From assembly GCA_965372405.1 (NCBI GenBank), contig CBDVCE010000002.1, positions 62,001-126,000 on the forward strand: 64,000 nucleotides of DNA. The letters are read 5' to 3'. Below, piece by piece: positions 51,309 to 59,720 of this stretch. The notes under the pieces were generated by a model that ran no database searches, was not told the DNA's origin, and was given only the letters and a program-made list of their open reading frames with translations. Position 1 is the first letter of the stretch; the number at the start of each line of letters is the position of its first letter. Both the position numbers and the translations under genes were made by a program. The DNA is from Sunxiuqinia sp965372405. Lineage in GTDB: Bacteria; Bacteroidota; Bacteroidia; Bacteroidales; Prolixibacteraceae.

Positions 51309-51668
51309 ATGAAAACATACAGAGAAATAAAAGTTTGGCAAAAGTCTACGGGATTGGTTACAGAAATCTATGGATTGACAAAAGTATTTCCTAACCATGA
51401 GCTATATGGACTAACAAGTCAAATTAGAAGAAGTGCGATTTCAATACCATCAAATATAGCTGAAGGTTTTGGGAGGAGATCTTAGAAAGACTTTAAACGC
51501 TTCTTACAAATTACGATGGGATCACTTTTCGAATTGCAAACTCAACTAGAGATATCAAAGAATTTAAATTATCTGGATAATGATGGATTTGACGAACTCT
51601 TTCAAGATTCTAGGGAAATAGAAAGGATGCTTTCTGCCTTTATTCAATCGATAAATGATAAAATCTAA
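51309..51668 (+). pseudogene. Four-helix-bundle protein (23S rRNA intervening-sequence type), broken by a stop
   Basis: Reads as one 119-residue protein with a TAG at codon 59 (51483-51485). Before it: KTYREIKVWQKSTGLVTEIY, HELYGLTSQIRRSAISIPSN, IAEGFGRRS; after it: KDFKRFLQITMGSLFELQTQ, LNYLDNDGFDELFQ and MLSAF. This is the S23/IVP family (also the fold of the Avd accessory protein of diversity-generating retroelements). Frame and conserved residues remain intact after the stop, so the mutation is recent. It sits between hisH and hisA, flanked by short ACTTTGT-type repeats. Function of stand-alone members is unknown. Confidence 0.85.
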
Positions 51669-51709
51669 CTGAGGTACTTTGTGTCTTTGTTACTTTGAAA
51701 CTTAAAAAT

Positions 51710-52450
51710 ATGAACTCAGAAACTAAAATTACAATAATACCAGCCATTGATTTAATTGATGCTAAATGTGTTCGGCTATCGCAAGGCGATTATAACCAGA
51801 AAACGGTTTATAATGAAAACCCACTGGAAGTTGCCAAAATGTTTGAAGATGCTGGAATCACACGATTGCATCTGGTTGATTTGGACGGTGCCAAAGCAAA
51901 ACATATCATCAATCATAAGGTATTGGAAACCATTGCTACTAAAACCAATTTAGTTATTGACTTTGGTGGTGGACTAAAAAGTGACGAGGATCTACGCATT
52001 GCTTTTGAAAGTGGTGCTGAAATGGTAACTGGTGGAAGTATTGCGGTAAAAGATCGGGAAATATTTCTGAGCTGGATTGAAAAATATGGGACTGAAAAAA
52101 TTATTTTGGGAGCTGATGCCAAGGATAAGATGATTGCCGTTAGCGGTTGGCAGGAGGTTTCTGAATTGCCTATTATTGAATTTATAGAAGGCTATATTGG
52201 ACAAGGTATTAAGCAAGTTATCTCTACAGATATCGCTCGCGATGGAATGCTCACCGGGCCTAGCATTGACCTCTATAAAGAAATTATGAATGAATTTGAG
52301 GGTATTGGACTTATTGCGAGTGGGGGAATAGCAACGATGAGTGATATTCATGAGTTGAACGAAATGGGTGTTCCTGGCGTAATAACAGGAAAGGCTATTT
52401 ATGAGAATAGAATCAGTCTGGATGAAATTAGTAAGTTTATAAGTGCATAA
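51710..52450 (+). CDS. hisA: ProFAR isomerase
   Basis: 246 residues from ATG 51710 (start at 51695 is a TTG inside the repeat flank). A (beta/alpha)8 barrel with D in IIPAIDLIDAKCVRLSQGDY, the first phosphate site DFGGGLKSDEDL, and STDIARDGMLTGPSIDLY with the second catalytic Asp, then IASGGIATMSDI. It isomerises ProFAR to PRFAR. Preceded by the broken element gene; the run of his genes goes on unbroken after it. Confidence 0.95.
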   Translation: MNSETKITIIPAIDLIDAKCVRLSQGDYNQKTVYNENPLEVAKMFEDAGITRLHLVDLDGAKAKHIINHKVLETIATKTNLVIDFGGGLKSDEDLRIAFESGAEMVTGGSIAVKDREIFLSWIEKYGTEKIILGADAKDKMIAVSGWQEVSELPIIEFIEGYIGQGIKQVISTDIARDGMLTGPSIDLYKEIMNEFEGIGLIASGGIATMSDIHELNEMGVPGVITGKAIYENRISLDEISKFISA

Positions 52451-52500
52451 GTACAATTCAGATATGCACTCATGTACTTCGAATAAATGAATTTAAGAAA

Positions 52501-53253
52501 ATGTTAGCAAAACGAATTATACCATGCCTGGATATTAAAGACGGTCAGACCGTAAAGGGTGTGAACTTTGTCAATATACAGGCGGTAGGTGATCCGGTTG
52601 AACTCGGTGCACTTTATGCAGAGCAAGGAGCTGATGAATTAGTTTTTTTAGATATCACAGCAACTCATGAAGGAAGAAAGACTTTTGTGCAATTGGTGAA
52701 GCGCATTGCGCGGGAATTGAACATTCCTTTTACAGTTGGAGGTGGAATTAGTGAACTGAAAGATGCTGATGCTTTGCTAAGTGCTGGGGCTGATAAGATC
52801 AGTATCAATTCGTCGGCTGTTCGTAATCCGCAGTTGATCAATGATCTTGCCAAGAATTTTGGAACTCAATTTGTAGTTGTGGCTATTGATGCCAAGAATT
52901 ATGATGATCACTGGACGGTGACTGTCAATGGAGGTCGTATTCCAACCGACAAAGAATTGTTCTCCTGGGCAAAAGAAGCTGAAGACCGTGGTGCCGGGGA
53001 GATCCTATTTACTTCTATGGATCACGATGGCACTAAAAGTGGTTTTGCAAATGCCGAGCTTTCACGAATGGCAGATATGTTGAAAATTCCAATAATTGCC
53101 TCTGGTGGTGCCGGTAATATGGAGCACTTTGTTGATGTATTTACTAAAGGGAAAGCAGACGCAGGACTTGCAGCAAGTATCTTCCATTACAAAGAAATTG
53201 CTATCCCTGATTTGAAAGATTATTTAAGAAACAAAAACATTCCAATTCGATAA
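52501..53253 (+). CDS. hisF: Imidazole glycerol phosphate synthase, cyclase subunit
   Basis: 250 residues. LAKRIIPCLDIKDGQTVKGV with catalytic D11, TVGGGISELKDADALLSAGADKISINSSAV, FTSMDHDGTKSGF with D130-region Asp, and IASGGAGNMEHF. With HisH it makes IGP and AICAR from PRFAR, thus joining histidine and purine synthesis. 50 bp after hisA, 16 bp before hisIE. Confidence 0.96.
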   Translation: MLAKRIIPCLDIKDGQTVKGVNFVNIQAVGDPVELGALYAEQGADELVFLDITATHEGRKTFVQLVKRIARELNIPFTVGGGISELKDADALLSAGADKISINSSAVRNPQLINDLAKNFGTQFVVVAIDAKNYDDHWTVTVNGGRIPTDKELFSWAKEAEDRGAGEILFTSMDHDGTKSGFANAELSRMADMLKIPIIASGGAGNMEHFVDVFTKGKADAGLAASIFHYKEIAIPDLKDYLRNKNIPIR

Positions 53254-53269
53254 CAATTTAATACAAGAT

Positions 53270-53872
53270 ATGAGTGTTCAATTAGATTTCTCAAAACAAA
53301 ACGGGTTAGTTCCGGCAGTCATTCAAGACAACAAAACCAGTAAAGTATTGATGCTTGGCTTTATGAATGAGGAGGCCTATGCAAAAACAAAAGAAACAGG
53401 ACAGGTTACTTTTTTTAGCCGAACGAAAAATCGGTTATGGACAAAAGGAGAGGAAAGTGGAAACTTTCTGAATGTGGTTTCAATCGCTTCTGATTGCGAT
53501 AATGATACCTTGCTTATTAAAGTGAATCCGGTTGGGCCTGTTTGCCATAAAGGAACTGATACGTGTTGGAATGAAAAAAATGAGGTGAGTGAGCTTGATT
53601 TTTTAGTGCATTTACAGGACTTTATCGATAAGCGTAAAGTAGAAATGCCAGAAGGTTCTTATACAACCTCTTTGTTTAATAAAGGGACACGTACGATTAC
53701 TCAGAAAGTGGGAGAGGAAGCTGTTGAAACGATTATTGGAGCAATGGCAAACGATGATGAGAATTTCTTGTATGAAGGAGCTGATTTGCTTTATCATTTA
53801 ATTGTTTTGCTTACGCACAAAGGTTATCGAATTGAGGATTTGGCTAAAGAGCTAATGAAGAGACATAAATAG
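53270..53872 (+). CDS. hisIE: Bifunctional PRA-CH cyclohydrolase / PRA-PH pyrophosphohydrolase
   Basis: 200 residues. N-terminal HisI: MLGFMNEEAYAKTKETGQVTFFSR, LWTKGEESGNFLNV, and zinc ligands in SDCDNDTLL and CHKGTDTCW. C-terminal HisE: GSYTTSLFNKGTRTITQKVGEEAVETIIGA and DLLYHLIVLL. Carries out steps two and three. Last gene of the operon, followed by a strong terminator. Confidence 0.95.
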   Translation: MSVQLDFSKQNGLVPAVIQDNKTSKVLMLGFMNEEAYAKTKETGQVTFFSRTKNRLWTKGEESGNFLNVVSIASDCDNDTLLIKVNPVGPVCHKGTDTCWNEKNEVSELDFLVHLQDFIDKRKVEMPEGSYTTSLFNKGTRTITQKVGEEAVETIIGAMANDDENFLYEGADLLYHLIVLLTHKGYRIEDLAKELMKRHK

Positions 53873-53890
53873 AAATAATCGATATATAAT

Positions 53891-53926
53891 AAAAAAGCCA
53901 TCAGTCAGTTGACCGATGGCTTTTTT
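53891..53926. terminator. Terminator of the his operon (bidirectional)
   Basis: Arms AAAAAAGCCATC and GATGGCTTTTTT around a 12-base loop, with A and T tracts on the two sides. Serves the his operon and the convergent Lrp gene. Confidence 0.85.
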
Positions 53927-53944
53927 ATGGTGAAAAAATCTTTT

Positions 53945-54427
53945 TTACTTAACAGGCACTTGTCTTTTAAAATCCATTTCTAAAGAGATGAAAGTTTCAG
54001 TACGAGCAATTCCATCAACTTCTTGTAGATCTTCATCAATAATTTTTTTCAAATGTTTATTTGTTTTAGTCTGAATTTTAATGAAAATAGCATATTGCCC
54101 AGTTGTATAATGGCATTCAACAATCTCCGGAATTTTTCTTAGCTCTTCAACAACTTGTTTGTGAAATTTCGCTTTTTCAAGAAAAATACCCATATAAGCG
54201 CAAGTGTTGTATCCTAGTTTGGAGGGGCTTACGATGAATTCGCTACCGGAAACTACACCTAGATTTAAAAGTCGTTGTACCCTTTGGTGAATAGCAGCAC
54301 CTGAAACTCCACACTCCCTGGCTACTTCCAAAAAAGGAATTCTGGCATTTTTGGTAATGAGCCTGAGTATCTTTTCGTCAAGTTCATCAATCTGCGGTAG
54401 AGGCTCAATATAATCTTGGTTCATCAT
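53945..54427 (-). CDS. Lrp/AsnC-family transcription regulator
   Basis: 160 residues. N-terminal winged helix: IDELDEKILRLITKNARIPFLEVARECGVSGAAIHQRVQRL; C-terminal RAM/AsnC effector domain (AYMGIFLEKAKFHKQVVEELRKIPEIVECHYTTGQYAIFIKI). Such proteins sense amino acids and control their metabolism. It converges on the end of the his operon; that does not by itself show control of it. Confidence 0.9.
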   Translation of the reverse strand: MMNQDYIEPLPQIDELDEKILRLITKNARIPFLEVARECGVSGAAIHQRVQRLLNLGVVSGSEFIVSPSKLGYNTCAYMGIFLEKAKFHKQVVEELRKIPEIVECHYTTGQYAIFIKIQTKTNKHLKKIIDEDLQEVDGIARTETFISLEMDFKRQVPVK

Positions 54428-54664
54428 TAATTTTATTAAAAATTACTACTTAGAGTTTGACATGTAAAAGTATTTAAAAATGACAATCTATAATCAAAAT
54501 TGTTTAAGAACATGACATTTGTGATAATCTGTAAGCATAAGCTATGATATCACAAAACTCATCATATTGATTTGCGAGCAAATGTAGAACAATTTTTTAA
54601 ATTTTCTAATGATATAGTCTATCCTTAAAAAATTAAGTTTTAGCATTATTTTTTTAAGGATTAA

Positions 54665-55951
54665 TTATGCTTTTGACTCTAGAAAATCACTTAAATCATT
54701 TCCACTTGGAGTTTGAAAAACACGAAGCTCAAATTCTGGTAAAATAGCAAGTACATGATCCATAATATCAGCCTGTATCGCTTCGAAATTAGCCCATTCC
54801 TGATCTTTGCTGAAAACATAGATTTCAATAGGCAAACCTTTATCTGTTGGTTGAAGGTGACGAATTAAAAATGTCATTGAATCATGAACCATTGGGTGTT
54901 GATGAAGATATTCTTCAAGGTATTTTCTGAAAATTCCAAGATTGGTTTGTCTGCGTCCATTAAATGTGTCACCTTCCGGAACTTTCAGTTTTTTATTAAA
55001 ATCCTGAATTTCTTTTTGTTTAAGCTCAATGTAATCACTTAAAAGATGAAAATGACTCAGCTTCTCCAGTTGTTCTGCATTACAGAAATGCACACTTTTC
55101 ATATCAATATTGATGTGTCGTTTAATCCGACGACCACCAGATTCCTCCATGCCAACCCAGTTGCTAAATGATTCGGATACCAGCGCGTAGGTTGGAATAG
55201 TTGTAATTGTTTTGTCCCAATTCTGAACCTTTACGGTATTTAAGGTTATGTCTATAACTGTTCCGTCAGCATTGTGTCCGGGCATACTAATCCAGTCACC
55301 AGGTTTCAACATCTTGTTTGCCGAAATTTGAATACTGGCCACGAAACCAAGAATGGTATCTTTAAAAATCAATAAAAGAATAGCGGCAACAGCACCAAGT
55401 CCGGCAATTAGAACAAGTGGCGATTTGTTTATAAGAATGGAGATAATAAAAATAACACCAATAAAAATAGTGAATATCTGAACCAGCTGAATGTATCCTT
55501 TTATTGGACGGTTTGCTGCATAAGATGTTGTTTGGTAAATGTCATTTGCAGCATTGGCAAGTCGTATTCCGAAAATTGTAAAAATTAAAACAAAGTAAAT
55601 ACGAGCAGTTCCATGAAGGAGTTTTGTAATTAGCTTTGCGTCTTCAAAATTTTCAAATGAAAAATCAGTTTCATTAAAACTAAAAGCCGAATAAATTATA
55701 AAAGCTGAAGAAAGATGAGCAACTGCACTGAAAACTTTTCTTTTTACTAAAAAATCATCCCATAAGGTTTTTGTTTTTTTCACAAATTGGTGCACAACTT
55801 TCCGAAGAATATACCTTGTAATTACTTGTGCTGTAAAGGCAACGATAATCAGGATGATAATACAGATGAAAACGGCTAGGTTGTTTGATAAACTATTACT
55901 TATTTCAAGTTGTTGAAATATGTCAGTAAACAATTTCAATAAATATTTCAT
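54665..55951 (-). CDS. Mechanosensitive ion channel, MscS superfamily (YbdG-like)
   Basis: 428 residues with four to five membrane helices in the first 230 residues, the pore-lining helix and MscS beta domain (LLIFKDTILGFVASIQISANKMLKPGDWISMPGHNADGTVIDITLNTVKVQNWD), and a long C-terminal domain with an insertion as in YbdG-type channels (TIPTYALVSESFSNWVGMEESGGRRIKR). Inner-membrane osmotic release valve. Divergent from the M64 peptidase gene with a very short intergenic region. Confidence 0.88.
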   Translation of the reverse strand: MKYLLKLFTDIFQQLEISNSLSNNLAVFICIIILIIVAFTAQVITRYILRKVVHQFVKKTKTLWDDFLVKRKVFSAVAHLSSAFIIYSAFSFNETDFSFENFEDAKLITKLLHGTARIYFVLIFTIFGIRLANAANDIYQTTSYAANRPIKGYIQLVQIFTIFIGVIFIISILINKSPLVLIAGLGAVAAILLLIFKDTILGFVASIQISANKMLKPGDWISMPGHNADGTVIDITLNTVKVQNWDKTITTIPTYALVSESFSNWVGMEESGGRRIKRHINIDMKSVHFCNAEQLEKLSHFHLLSDYIELKQKEIQDFNKKLKVPEGDTFNGRRQTNLGIFRKYLEEYLHQHPMVHDSMTFLIRHLQPTDKGLPIEIYVFSKDQEWANFEAIQADIMDHVLAILPEFELRVFQTPSGNDLSDFLESKA

Positions 55952-56016
55952 ATTGCAGGTTGAATGTTGTAATGATTTTGTGTCTAAATTTACTAGTTAA
56001 AAGTAATGATTTTGCT

Positions 56017-57300
56017 ATGATTAAAAAATGTACTTTATTCCTAATCTTGATTACTGTAACTATAATCTCAGGCCAGGCGCAAGTGAGGTTTGGAAGCTAT
56101 TTTCAAAACCAAAGTTTACGTATTGATTATCTGTTGGCCGGCACAGATACCAGCGAGCAAGTGCTGATCAGGCAAATGAAAAAAGAACCTCATTTTGCAG
56201 GATCGCACTCCTTATTAATAGATGAGCGTGAATATGGAACTTATCGTTATTTGGTATTTGATTTGAAAAGTGACTCCCTGATTTTCTCAAAGGGCTTTTG
56301 TCCATTGTTTCAGGAATGGCAAACAACACTAGAAGCTTCGGCGAAAACAGGAAGTTATTACCAGGTTGCTATAATTCCATTTCCTAAAAGGGAAATTAGA
56401 TTTTCTGTTGAAAAGAGAAATGAGCAAGGTGAGTTCATTCCAATATATTCAGAAAAAATTGATCCTAAGAATTACTTTATTGTCAATGAAAATTTATCAG
56501 ATTATAAGGCTCTAAAAGTTCAAACAAACGGAAACCCAAAATCAAAAGTTGATCTGGTTTTTTTACCCGAAGGATATACGAAAGCAGAGATGGATAAATT
56601 TATGCTTGATGTAGAGAGAATGTGTAAATCGATGTTTAAAAATGCTCCTTTCGACAAGCTGAAAGATCAGTTTAATATTTATGCTGTGCAGGTTCCCTCT
56701 GTTGAGTCGGGTACTGATATTCCTGGTGATGGTGTTTATAAAAACACAGCTTTTAATTCTACGTTTTATACTTTTGATACTCCCAGGTATTTAACCTCTA
56801 GTGATATGAAATCAATTCATGATGCGGCTGCGCTTGTTCCATATGACCATATTTATGTGCTGGTTAACACCGATCGCTACGGGGGAGGAGGCTTTTATAA
56901 TTTCTTAAGTCTTACTTCGGTTGATCATGAAAAGTCGGAGCGGGTTTTTGTACACGAGTTTGGACATGGTTTTGCCGGATTAGCTGATGAGTATTATTCA
57001 TCGTCGGTTGCTTATGATGATTTTTATAATCTGGACATTGAACCTTGGGAACCTAATATTACAACTTTGGTTGACTTTGAATCCAAATGGCCAGATTTAA
57101 TAAAAAAGAATACGCCACAGCCGACACCCAGAAAAAGTGAAAATAGCAAGAAAATAGGAGTGTTTGAGGGTGGTGGTTATTTGGCTAAGGGGATATACAG
57201 CCCAATGATGAATTGCCGTATGAAAAGTAATGAAGCAAAGGGATTTTGCCCCGTTTGCGAGCAAGCAGTTAAAGAAACGATTGAGCAGCATTGCAAATAA
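56017..57300 (+). CDS. Peptidase M64 family metalloprotease, exported
   Basis: 427 residues from ATG 56017, which starts a signal peptide (MIKKCTLFLILITVTIISGQ); the ATG at 55960 adds a doubtful 19 residues. An N-terminal beta domain (M64_N) to about 150, then the peptidase domain with VDLVFLPEGYTKAEMDKF and the zinc site H313-E-F-G-H317...D324 (HExxHxxxxxxD). The family includes an IgA-cleaving enzyme of a gut clostridium; substrates in Bacteroidota are unknown. Exported to the periplasm or outside; no T9SS domain is present. Confidence 0.87.
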   Translation: MIKKCTLFLILITVTIISGQAQVRFGSYFQNQSLRIDYLLAGTDTSEQVLIRQMKKEPHFAGSHSLLIDEREYGTYRYLVFDLKSDSLIFSKGFCPLFQEWQTTLEASAKTGSYYQVAIIPFPKREIRFSVEKRNEQGEFIPIYSEKIDPKNYFIVNENLSDYKALKVQTNGNPKSKVDLVFLPEGYTKAEMDKFMLDVERMCKSMFKNAPFDKLKDQFNIYAVQVPSVESGTDIPGDGVYKNTAFNSTFYTFDTPRYLTSSDMKSIHDAAALVPYDHIYVLVNTDRYGGGGFYNFLSLTSVDHEKSERVFVHEFGHGFAGLADEYYSSSVAYDDFYNLDIEPWEPNITTLVDFESKWPDLIKKNTPQPTPRKSENSKKIGVFEGGGYLAKGIYSPMMNCRMKSNEAKGFCPVCEQAVKETIEQHCK

Positions 57301-57360
57301 AACTTCGTTATTCTGAATTCAGTACGGGATGATAATAGCTTTTTAAATTAGTAAACTCAA

Positions 57361-57492
57361 AAACCAGCGCTGGTTTTAATATAAACCACAGCAGGTTTCA
57401 TTCAGAACCACACGTGGTTTTAATCAGAATCACACGTGGTTTAATGTAAAACCACAGCAGGTTTTACCTAAAAGCAGGCGTGGTTTTTTCAT
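57361..57492. repeat. Degenerate 22-bp tandem repeat, six units
   Basis: Units start at 57361, 57383, 57405, 57427, 57449 and 57471. Consensus AAACCACACGTGGTTTTAAT plus two bases. Each holds a near-perfect dyad AAACCACnnGTGGTTT, so every unit could form a small hairpin or bind a dimeric protein. Located between the convergent M64 and DUF6249 genes. Third array of this kind in the window. Confidence 0.8.
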
Positions 57493-57508
57493 CTATCGTT
57501 TAAAGGCA

Positions 57509-57538
57509 TAAAAAAAGCCCCTTTGCAGGAGCTTTTTT
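57509..57538. terminator. Terminator between convergent genes
   Basis: AAAAAAAGCCCC and GGAGCTTTTTTT pair imperfectly around TTTGCA, with A and T tracts on the two sides. It follows the DUF6249 gene on the minus strand by about 20 bases. Confidence 0.6.
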
Positions 57539-57558
57539 TGAGACTTACTAAAGTTAAT

Positions 57559-57894
57559 TTACTTGCCTTGTTTTTTAGCTTGATATAAATACCCAGCAAC
57601 TAGTCCAAGTCCACCAAAAAGGAAGATTCCAGATACATAGCTAACACCTTCTTCTAGTCCGGTGTAAAGGTCAAGGATGTTTCCGAAAAGAACACCAATA
57701 GCTACACCAACAAAGAATAAACCAAATTTTAATGTTAAGAATTGAGTTGCCATAGGTTTGCCCTTAAATAACTGAGCGTCTGCGCCTTTTTCAATCAAAG
57801 CCATTCTTTCCTTATTCCTAATTGTTAGGAATACATAGATTATTGAAAATATAAAGGCGAATGCAAATAGAGGAACCAGAATTGCTACATTCAT
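57559..57894 (-). CDS. DUF6249 membrane protein
   Basis: 111 residues, three membrane helices (about 3-24, 52-72, 84-103). RNKERMALIEKGADAQLF between helices one and two is typical of DUF6249. Inner membrane, function unknown. In Bacteroidota it is often next to an ECF sigma gene, as here with the gene at 58137 that is divergently transcribed. Confidence 0.75.
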   Translation of the reverse strand: MNVAILVPLFAFAFIFSIIYVFLTIRNKERMALIEKGADAQLFKGKPMATQFLTLKFGLFFVGVAIGVLFGNILDLYTGLEEGVSYVSGIFLFGGLGLVAGYLYQAKKQGK

Positions 57895-58136
57895 AACTTT
57901 TGTTTTTTGTGATTAATAATTTTCGTTCGCCCTTTTGACGCATTCATTTTTATATGGTTACAAAACAAAGTGTTTTTTTTAGGTTAAATGTTATTGGTTC
58001 TATTAGAATACTCGATGTAGTAGCTATTGCCAATTTTTTATTCTTGTAGCGTAATGTATCATACAGGGTAATTAAAACTGAAAACTTTCTCATATTAATT
58101 GTAACCTGACTTTAAAATACACGTCAAACGAATAAC

Positions 58137-58712
58137 ATGAGCATTCAAACTGACAATTACTATATTGAGCAGGTGCTTGGAGGGAATACCGAAGCATTTT
58201 CATTTTTGGTTAAAAAATACCAGGATATGATCTATGGTCTTTCCCTTAAAATGCTTAGGAATGCTGAAGATGCAGAAGAGCTGGCTCAAGATACTTTTGT
58301 AAAGGCTTTTCGTTCGTTGAGTTCATATAAAGGAACATCAAAGTTCTCGACCTGGTTATACCGAATTGCTTATAATGCTGCAATTTCGGCAATGCGTAAA
58401 CGTAAGTTTGAGCTTCTTTCGTTGGATGAACAACGAATAAGTGATCAGGAGGAAATGAAGATTCAACAGCAATTTGGTCAGATTAGAAAGGAAGAATTGT
58501 CAAGCTATTTGCAAAAAGCAATTGAAAGCCTTCCGGCTGATGATCAGGTGCTAGTTACGCTTTTCTATTATGAAGAGCAAAGCATTGAGGAAATTGTCCA
58601 GATTACGGGTTTGACGGAGAGTAATGTGAAAGTGAAGATTCACAGGGCAAGAAAAAAAATGCATATCTTGCTGAAGGATTTACTTCAGCAAGAAGTTTAC
58701 AGTTTTTTGTAA
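58137..58712 (+). CDS. ECF RNA polymerase sigma factor, RpoE-like
   Basis: 191 residues. Region 2: FSFLVKKYQDMIYGLSLKMLRNAEDAEELAQDTFVKAFRSL, STWLYRIAYNAAISAMRKRK; region 4: LPADDQVLVTLFYYEEQSIEEIVQITGLTESNVKVKIHRARKKM. Followed after 16 bases by a small membrane protein that may be its partner. Third ECF factor of the window. Confidence 0.9.
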   Translation: MSIQTDNYYIEQVLGGNTEAFSFLVKKYQDMIYGLSLKMLRNAEDAEELAQDTFVKAFRSLSSYKGTSKFSTWLYRIAYNAAISAMRKRKFELLSLDEQRISDQEEMKIQQQFGQIRKEELSSYLQKAIESLPADDQVLVTLFYYEEQSIEEIVQITGLTESNVKVKIHRARKKMHILLKDLLQQEVYSFL

Positions 58713-58728
58713 GAAAGGAAGTTTAATC

Positions 58729-59151
58729 ATGGATAAAAGAGATGAGAAATTCAGGGAAATGATGAAAAACTACCAGCCATCCAAGGCTCCGGTAGATTTC
58801 AGCAAAAAAGTGATGGCACAAATAAATGTACTGGAAACTTCGACGACTGTTTATAAACCTGTTTTTGGAAAATGGTTTATTCGTTTCATGATTGGTGGAT
58901 TTTTAGCTTTCATCGTTTATGCTATTTCTGGAGGTGCTGCTGAGCCTTCACAGAAGCCTGAGCTAATTGGCTCCTTAATGCAAAAACTTCCGAAAGTTGA
59001 ATTCAATGGGTTTAGTCAGATAGGACAACATTTGGGTGAATTGATCAGTGGAATTCCTTCTGTGGTAATATTTACTCTGGTAGCTGCAACACTTCTATTA
59101 TTACTTGATGCATTTATATTAAAACGATTCAGACACTCACTAGCTTCATAA
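58729..59151 (+). CDS. Small membrane protein, possible anti-sigma factor
   Basis: 140 residues. A cytoplasmic N-terminus (KFREMMKNYQPSKAPVDFSKKVMAQI), a membrane helix at about 47-66, a loop of some 40 residues, and a second helix at about 109-131. The APxDFSxKVM motif is common in proteins encoded directly behind ECF sigma genes in Bacteroidota. No recognised catalytic feature. Role as anti-sigma factor is inferred from the position. Confidence 0.6.
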   Translation: MDKRDEKFREMMKNYQPSKAPVDFSKKVMAQINVLETSTTVYKPVFGKWFIRFMIGGFLAFIVYAISGGAAEPSQKPELIGSLMQKLPKVEFNGFSQIGQHLGELISGIPSVVIFTLVAATLLLLLDAFILKRFRHSLAS

Positions 59152-59174
59152 AAACAAACTTCAACTATCATCTT

Positions 59175-59205
59175 TCCCATCCCTGACGAAGTTCAGGGAT
59201 CTCAT
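59175..59205. repeat. Short palindromic dispersed repeat
   Basis: ATCCCTGA...TCAGGGAT, a hairpin of the same general type as the repeat between hisC and hisB ('TGACGAAGTTCAGGGATCT'). Non-coding; lies between two convergent genes. Confidence 0.45.
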
Positions 59206-59220
59206 AGGAATATTCTGTGC

Positions 59221-59248
59221 AAAAAAAGATCCCCATTTTCATGGGGAT
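59221..59248 (-). terminator. Terminator of the DUF3127 gene
   Basis: Arms ATCCCCAT (59229-59236) and ATGGGGAT (59241-59248) with a run of seven T after them on the minus strand. Confidence 0.75.
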
Positions 59249-59264
59249 GCTAATCTTTATAAAT

Positions 59265-59630
59265 TTAAAATGGTAAATCGTTTTTGTCATCACCCGATTC
59301 TGGTGGAATATCATCAGCCGCGAATTCCGGAGGGAAATCTCCTGGTGCATCAGGACTAAGACTATCTATTCTCCACGCATTGATGTTGTGATACCATCGT
59401 CCGTTAAATTCTCGTGATTCAACAGAAAAAGCTACGTTAACATCAGTTCCAACTTCAAAACTTTGAATCAGATTTATTTTGTCATTGAACAAGGTAAAAC
59501 ATACCTGCTTAGGATATTGGTCATCCGTTTCAATTACAAACTCTTGTTTTTGCCATTCTTTGCCCGCCTTGCTAGTGCCTGAGCTTGCTGGCATGATCTG
59601 CTTAATTTTTCCTTTTACTTCCAAACTCAT
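59265..59630 (-). CDS. DUF3127 protein, OB-fold single-strand-binding-like
   Basis: 121 residues. MSLEVKGKIKQIMPASSGTSKAGKEWQKQEFVIETDDQYPKQ is the family start; the rest predicts a five-stranded OB fold, and the acidic tail ends in DDIPPESGDDKNDLPF, which recalls the SSB C-terminal tip (DDDLPF). This suggests a small nucleic-acid-binding protein that contacts SSB partners. Own terminator; 90 bp downstream of the FKBP operon end. Biological role not established. Confidence 0.8.
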   Translation of the reverse strand: MSLEVKGKIKQIMPASSGTSKAGKEWQKQEFVIETDDQYPKQVCFTLFNDKINLIQSFEVGTDVNVAFSVESREFNGRWYHNINAWRIDSLSPDAPGDFPPEFAADDIPPESGDDKNDLPF

Positions 59631-59660
59631 TTTTCAATTTCTTTAAACCCAAAAATAGAT

Positions 59661-59697
59661 AAAAAAATACCCCCTTCCCGTTATTTGGGTAGGGGGT
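59661..59697 (-). terminator. Terminator of the FKBP operon
   Basis: ACCCCCTTCCC (59669-59679) pairs with GGGTAGGGGGT (59687-59697) with one mismatch; seven T follow on the minus strand. Confidence 0.75.
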
Positions 59698-59720
59698 TAT
59701 AAAAAGTTTTCAAGAATTTT

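Noticed and set aside
51483..51485. Programmed readthrough of the TAG in the IVP-type gene
   Set aside because: No supporting structure or suppressor evidence; a simple nonsense mutation in a passenger gene is more likely.
53945..54427. Lrp/AsnC protein as the regulator of the his operon
   Set aside because: Only adjacency supports it, and the gene is convergent at the far end; the attenuator already explains control.
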